Shown here: piece after piece, positions 63,447 through 64,000 of the stretch
How the letters are laid out: every line of letters begins with the position of its first letter
Numbering within the stretch: position 1 is the first letter of the stretch
From: VXMF01 sp965206775
Lineage (GTDB): Bacteria > Acidobacteriota > Terriglobia > Bryobacterales > UBA6623
Length of the DNA: 64,000 bases
Assembly (NCBI GenBank): GCA_965206775.1
Contig: CBDBKU010000001.1
Coordinates: forward strand, 496,001-560,000
Reading direction: 5' to 3'
Translations under genes and position numbers: made by a program
The notes under the pieces: model-generated
The model's input: the letters and a program-made list of their open reading frames with translations, nothing else
Database searches by the model: none
Told to the model about the DNA's origin: nothing

Positions 63447-64000
63447 ATGCATCAAAGATATGCATATGATAATCTGGCGGTGAAATTATTGAGATGGATT
63501 GGTATATATGATCCAACTGGAAATGGGCTGCTGCAATTGATGCATTTCCTAAGAGGGAATTCACTTGATTTCAAGGGAATTTCTAGAAAGGAAATTAAAA
63601 ATAAGGTCAGTCTGTCCTATGAAGGGTTTGAATTAGCTTGGGAGCATAGTGTAATTAACCATTGTGAAGACCCATTTTTAAGGAAGTCTATAGAAGAAGT
63701 GACGAGTCCATTAGAATGCGATGGCATAGATTGCATTGAATTCTCAGACGAAAATAGCCAGGAGAAATTTTCCATACCTAAAGAGGATAGGGACTACTAT
63801 CTTGTACCTGGGAATATAGAAGATTCGAAAGTGGTAAAAAAGAAAACTACATGTGAAGTAATTAGTCCTACATTATCGCATAATTATGCTTGGAGACTTA
63901 GAGACGTGCCCACAGGGAAAATTATTATAGCAAGGATGGAAGATCAAGATTTTCTAAAAAGAGTTGCTAGTGGGGACATAGGATTCATTCATGGCTCCCA
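63447..64000 (+). CDS. AT-rich gene of unknown function, continues beyond the window
   Basis: ATG 63447 is followed by 184 sense codons to the end of the window; an in-frame stop lies six bases upstream. The protein starts MHQRYAYDNLAVKLLRWIGI. It continues LRGNSLDFKGISRKEIKNKV, ECDGIDCIEFSDENSQEKF, DRDYYLVPGNIED, VISPTLSHNYAWRLRDVPTG and FLKRVASGDIGFIHGS. It is Lys/Ile/Glu-rich with A/T-ending codons, quite unlike every other gene here. No signal peptide or membrane segment is seen. I recognise no family. No clear ribosome site precedes it. The composition argues for recent transfer, for example with a phage or defence gene. Confidence 0.7.
   Translation, partial: MHQRYAYDNLAVKLLRWIGIYDPTGNGLLQLMHFLRGNSLDFKGISRKEIKNKVSLSYEGFELAWEHSVINHCEDPFLRKSIEEVTSPLECDGIDCIEFSDENSQEKFSIPKEDRDYYLVPGNIEDSKVVKKKTTCEVISPTLSHNYAWRLRDVPTGKIIIARMEDQDFLKRVASGDIGFIHGS

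Noticed and set aside
1..64000. CRISPR array
   Set aside because: No run of regularly spaced short direct repeats was seen. The att copies are 2-16 kb apart, and no cas genes occur; the Cas4-like domain belongs to the helicase-nuclease.

Overview
The window is GC-rich bacterial DNA. The best guess for the host is an Acidobacteriota-like organism (Solibacter/Bryobacter type) or a similar polysaccharide degrader. The reasons are serial lipoprotein sulfatases with a GH42 enzyme, an Oar-like TonB receptor with a carboxypeptidase-regulatory N-terminus, and a seven-haem cytochrome fused to TPR repeats. No rRNA or other phylogenetic marker is present, so this is inference. The last ~550 bases are markedly AT-rich and look foreign.

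Layout. (1) 1-8822: an operon-like run of four sulfatases around a GH42 glycosidase, with a relic of a second GH42 copy. (2) 8823-13640: an IS6 remnant, an AbgT-type transporter, an IS110 remnant and two hypothetical genes. (3) 13749-30248: an island that starts with a tyrosine integrase next to a tRNA-Cys-like att site. It carries a UvrD helicase/PD-(D/E)XK nuclease gene split by an IS plus group II intron, a type II CBASS operon (patatin CapV, CD-NTase, Cap2) with a divergent CapW-type WYL regulator, and a DnaQ-like exonuclease. (4) 30248-38838: an IS1595 element broken by an IS21 element, then an AbiEi/AbiEii cassette with an hsdR relic. (5) 38947-40544: a truncated and an intact sulfatase. 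(6) 41080-51757: an integrase C-terminal remnant, a DUF433/DUF5615 pair, a frameshifted hydrolase, the cytochrome, the TonB receptor and a dapA-like stub beside ISKra4 remains. (7) 51757-61655: a second AbiE cassette, its flanks expanded by an ISNCY element that itself contains a serine-recombinase element, and by an IS just upstream of abiEi. (8) 61656-64000: IS110 debris and the start of an AT-rich gene of unknown function.

The unifying structure is a set of repeated 3' ends of a tRNA-Cys(GCA) gene, all in one orientation (13749, 30248, 38788, 41080, 51757, 61605, and a weaker one near 31013). They divide the window into tandem segments. Two left-flank types alternate. One (30248, 41080, 51757) is preceded by a ~300-base block with decayed tRNA-like sequence. 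The other (13749, 38788, 61605) is preceded by the right end of the AbiE cassette or a relative of it. I read this as a tandem array of att-flanked cassettes. Two integrase genes are visible, one lacking the catalytic tyrosine and one truncated.

Several insertions can be reversed on paper using their target duplications, and each reversal restores a reading frame exactly: the helicase-nuclease (916 aa), the IS1595 transposase, and the ISNCY transposase (494 aa). Defence genes (CBASS, AbiE, helicase-nuclease, hsdR relics) and carbohydrate-sulfate catabolism genes share the same array.
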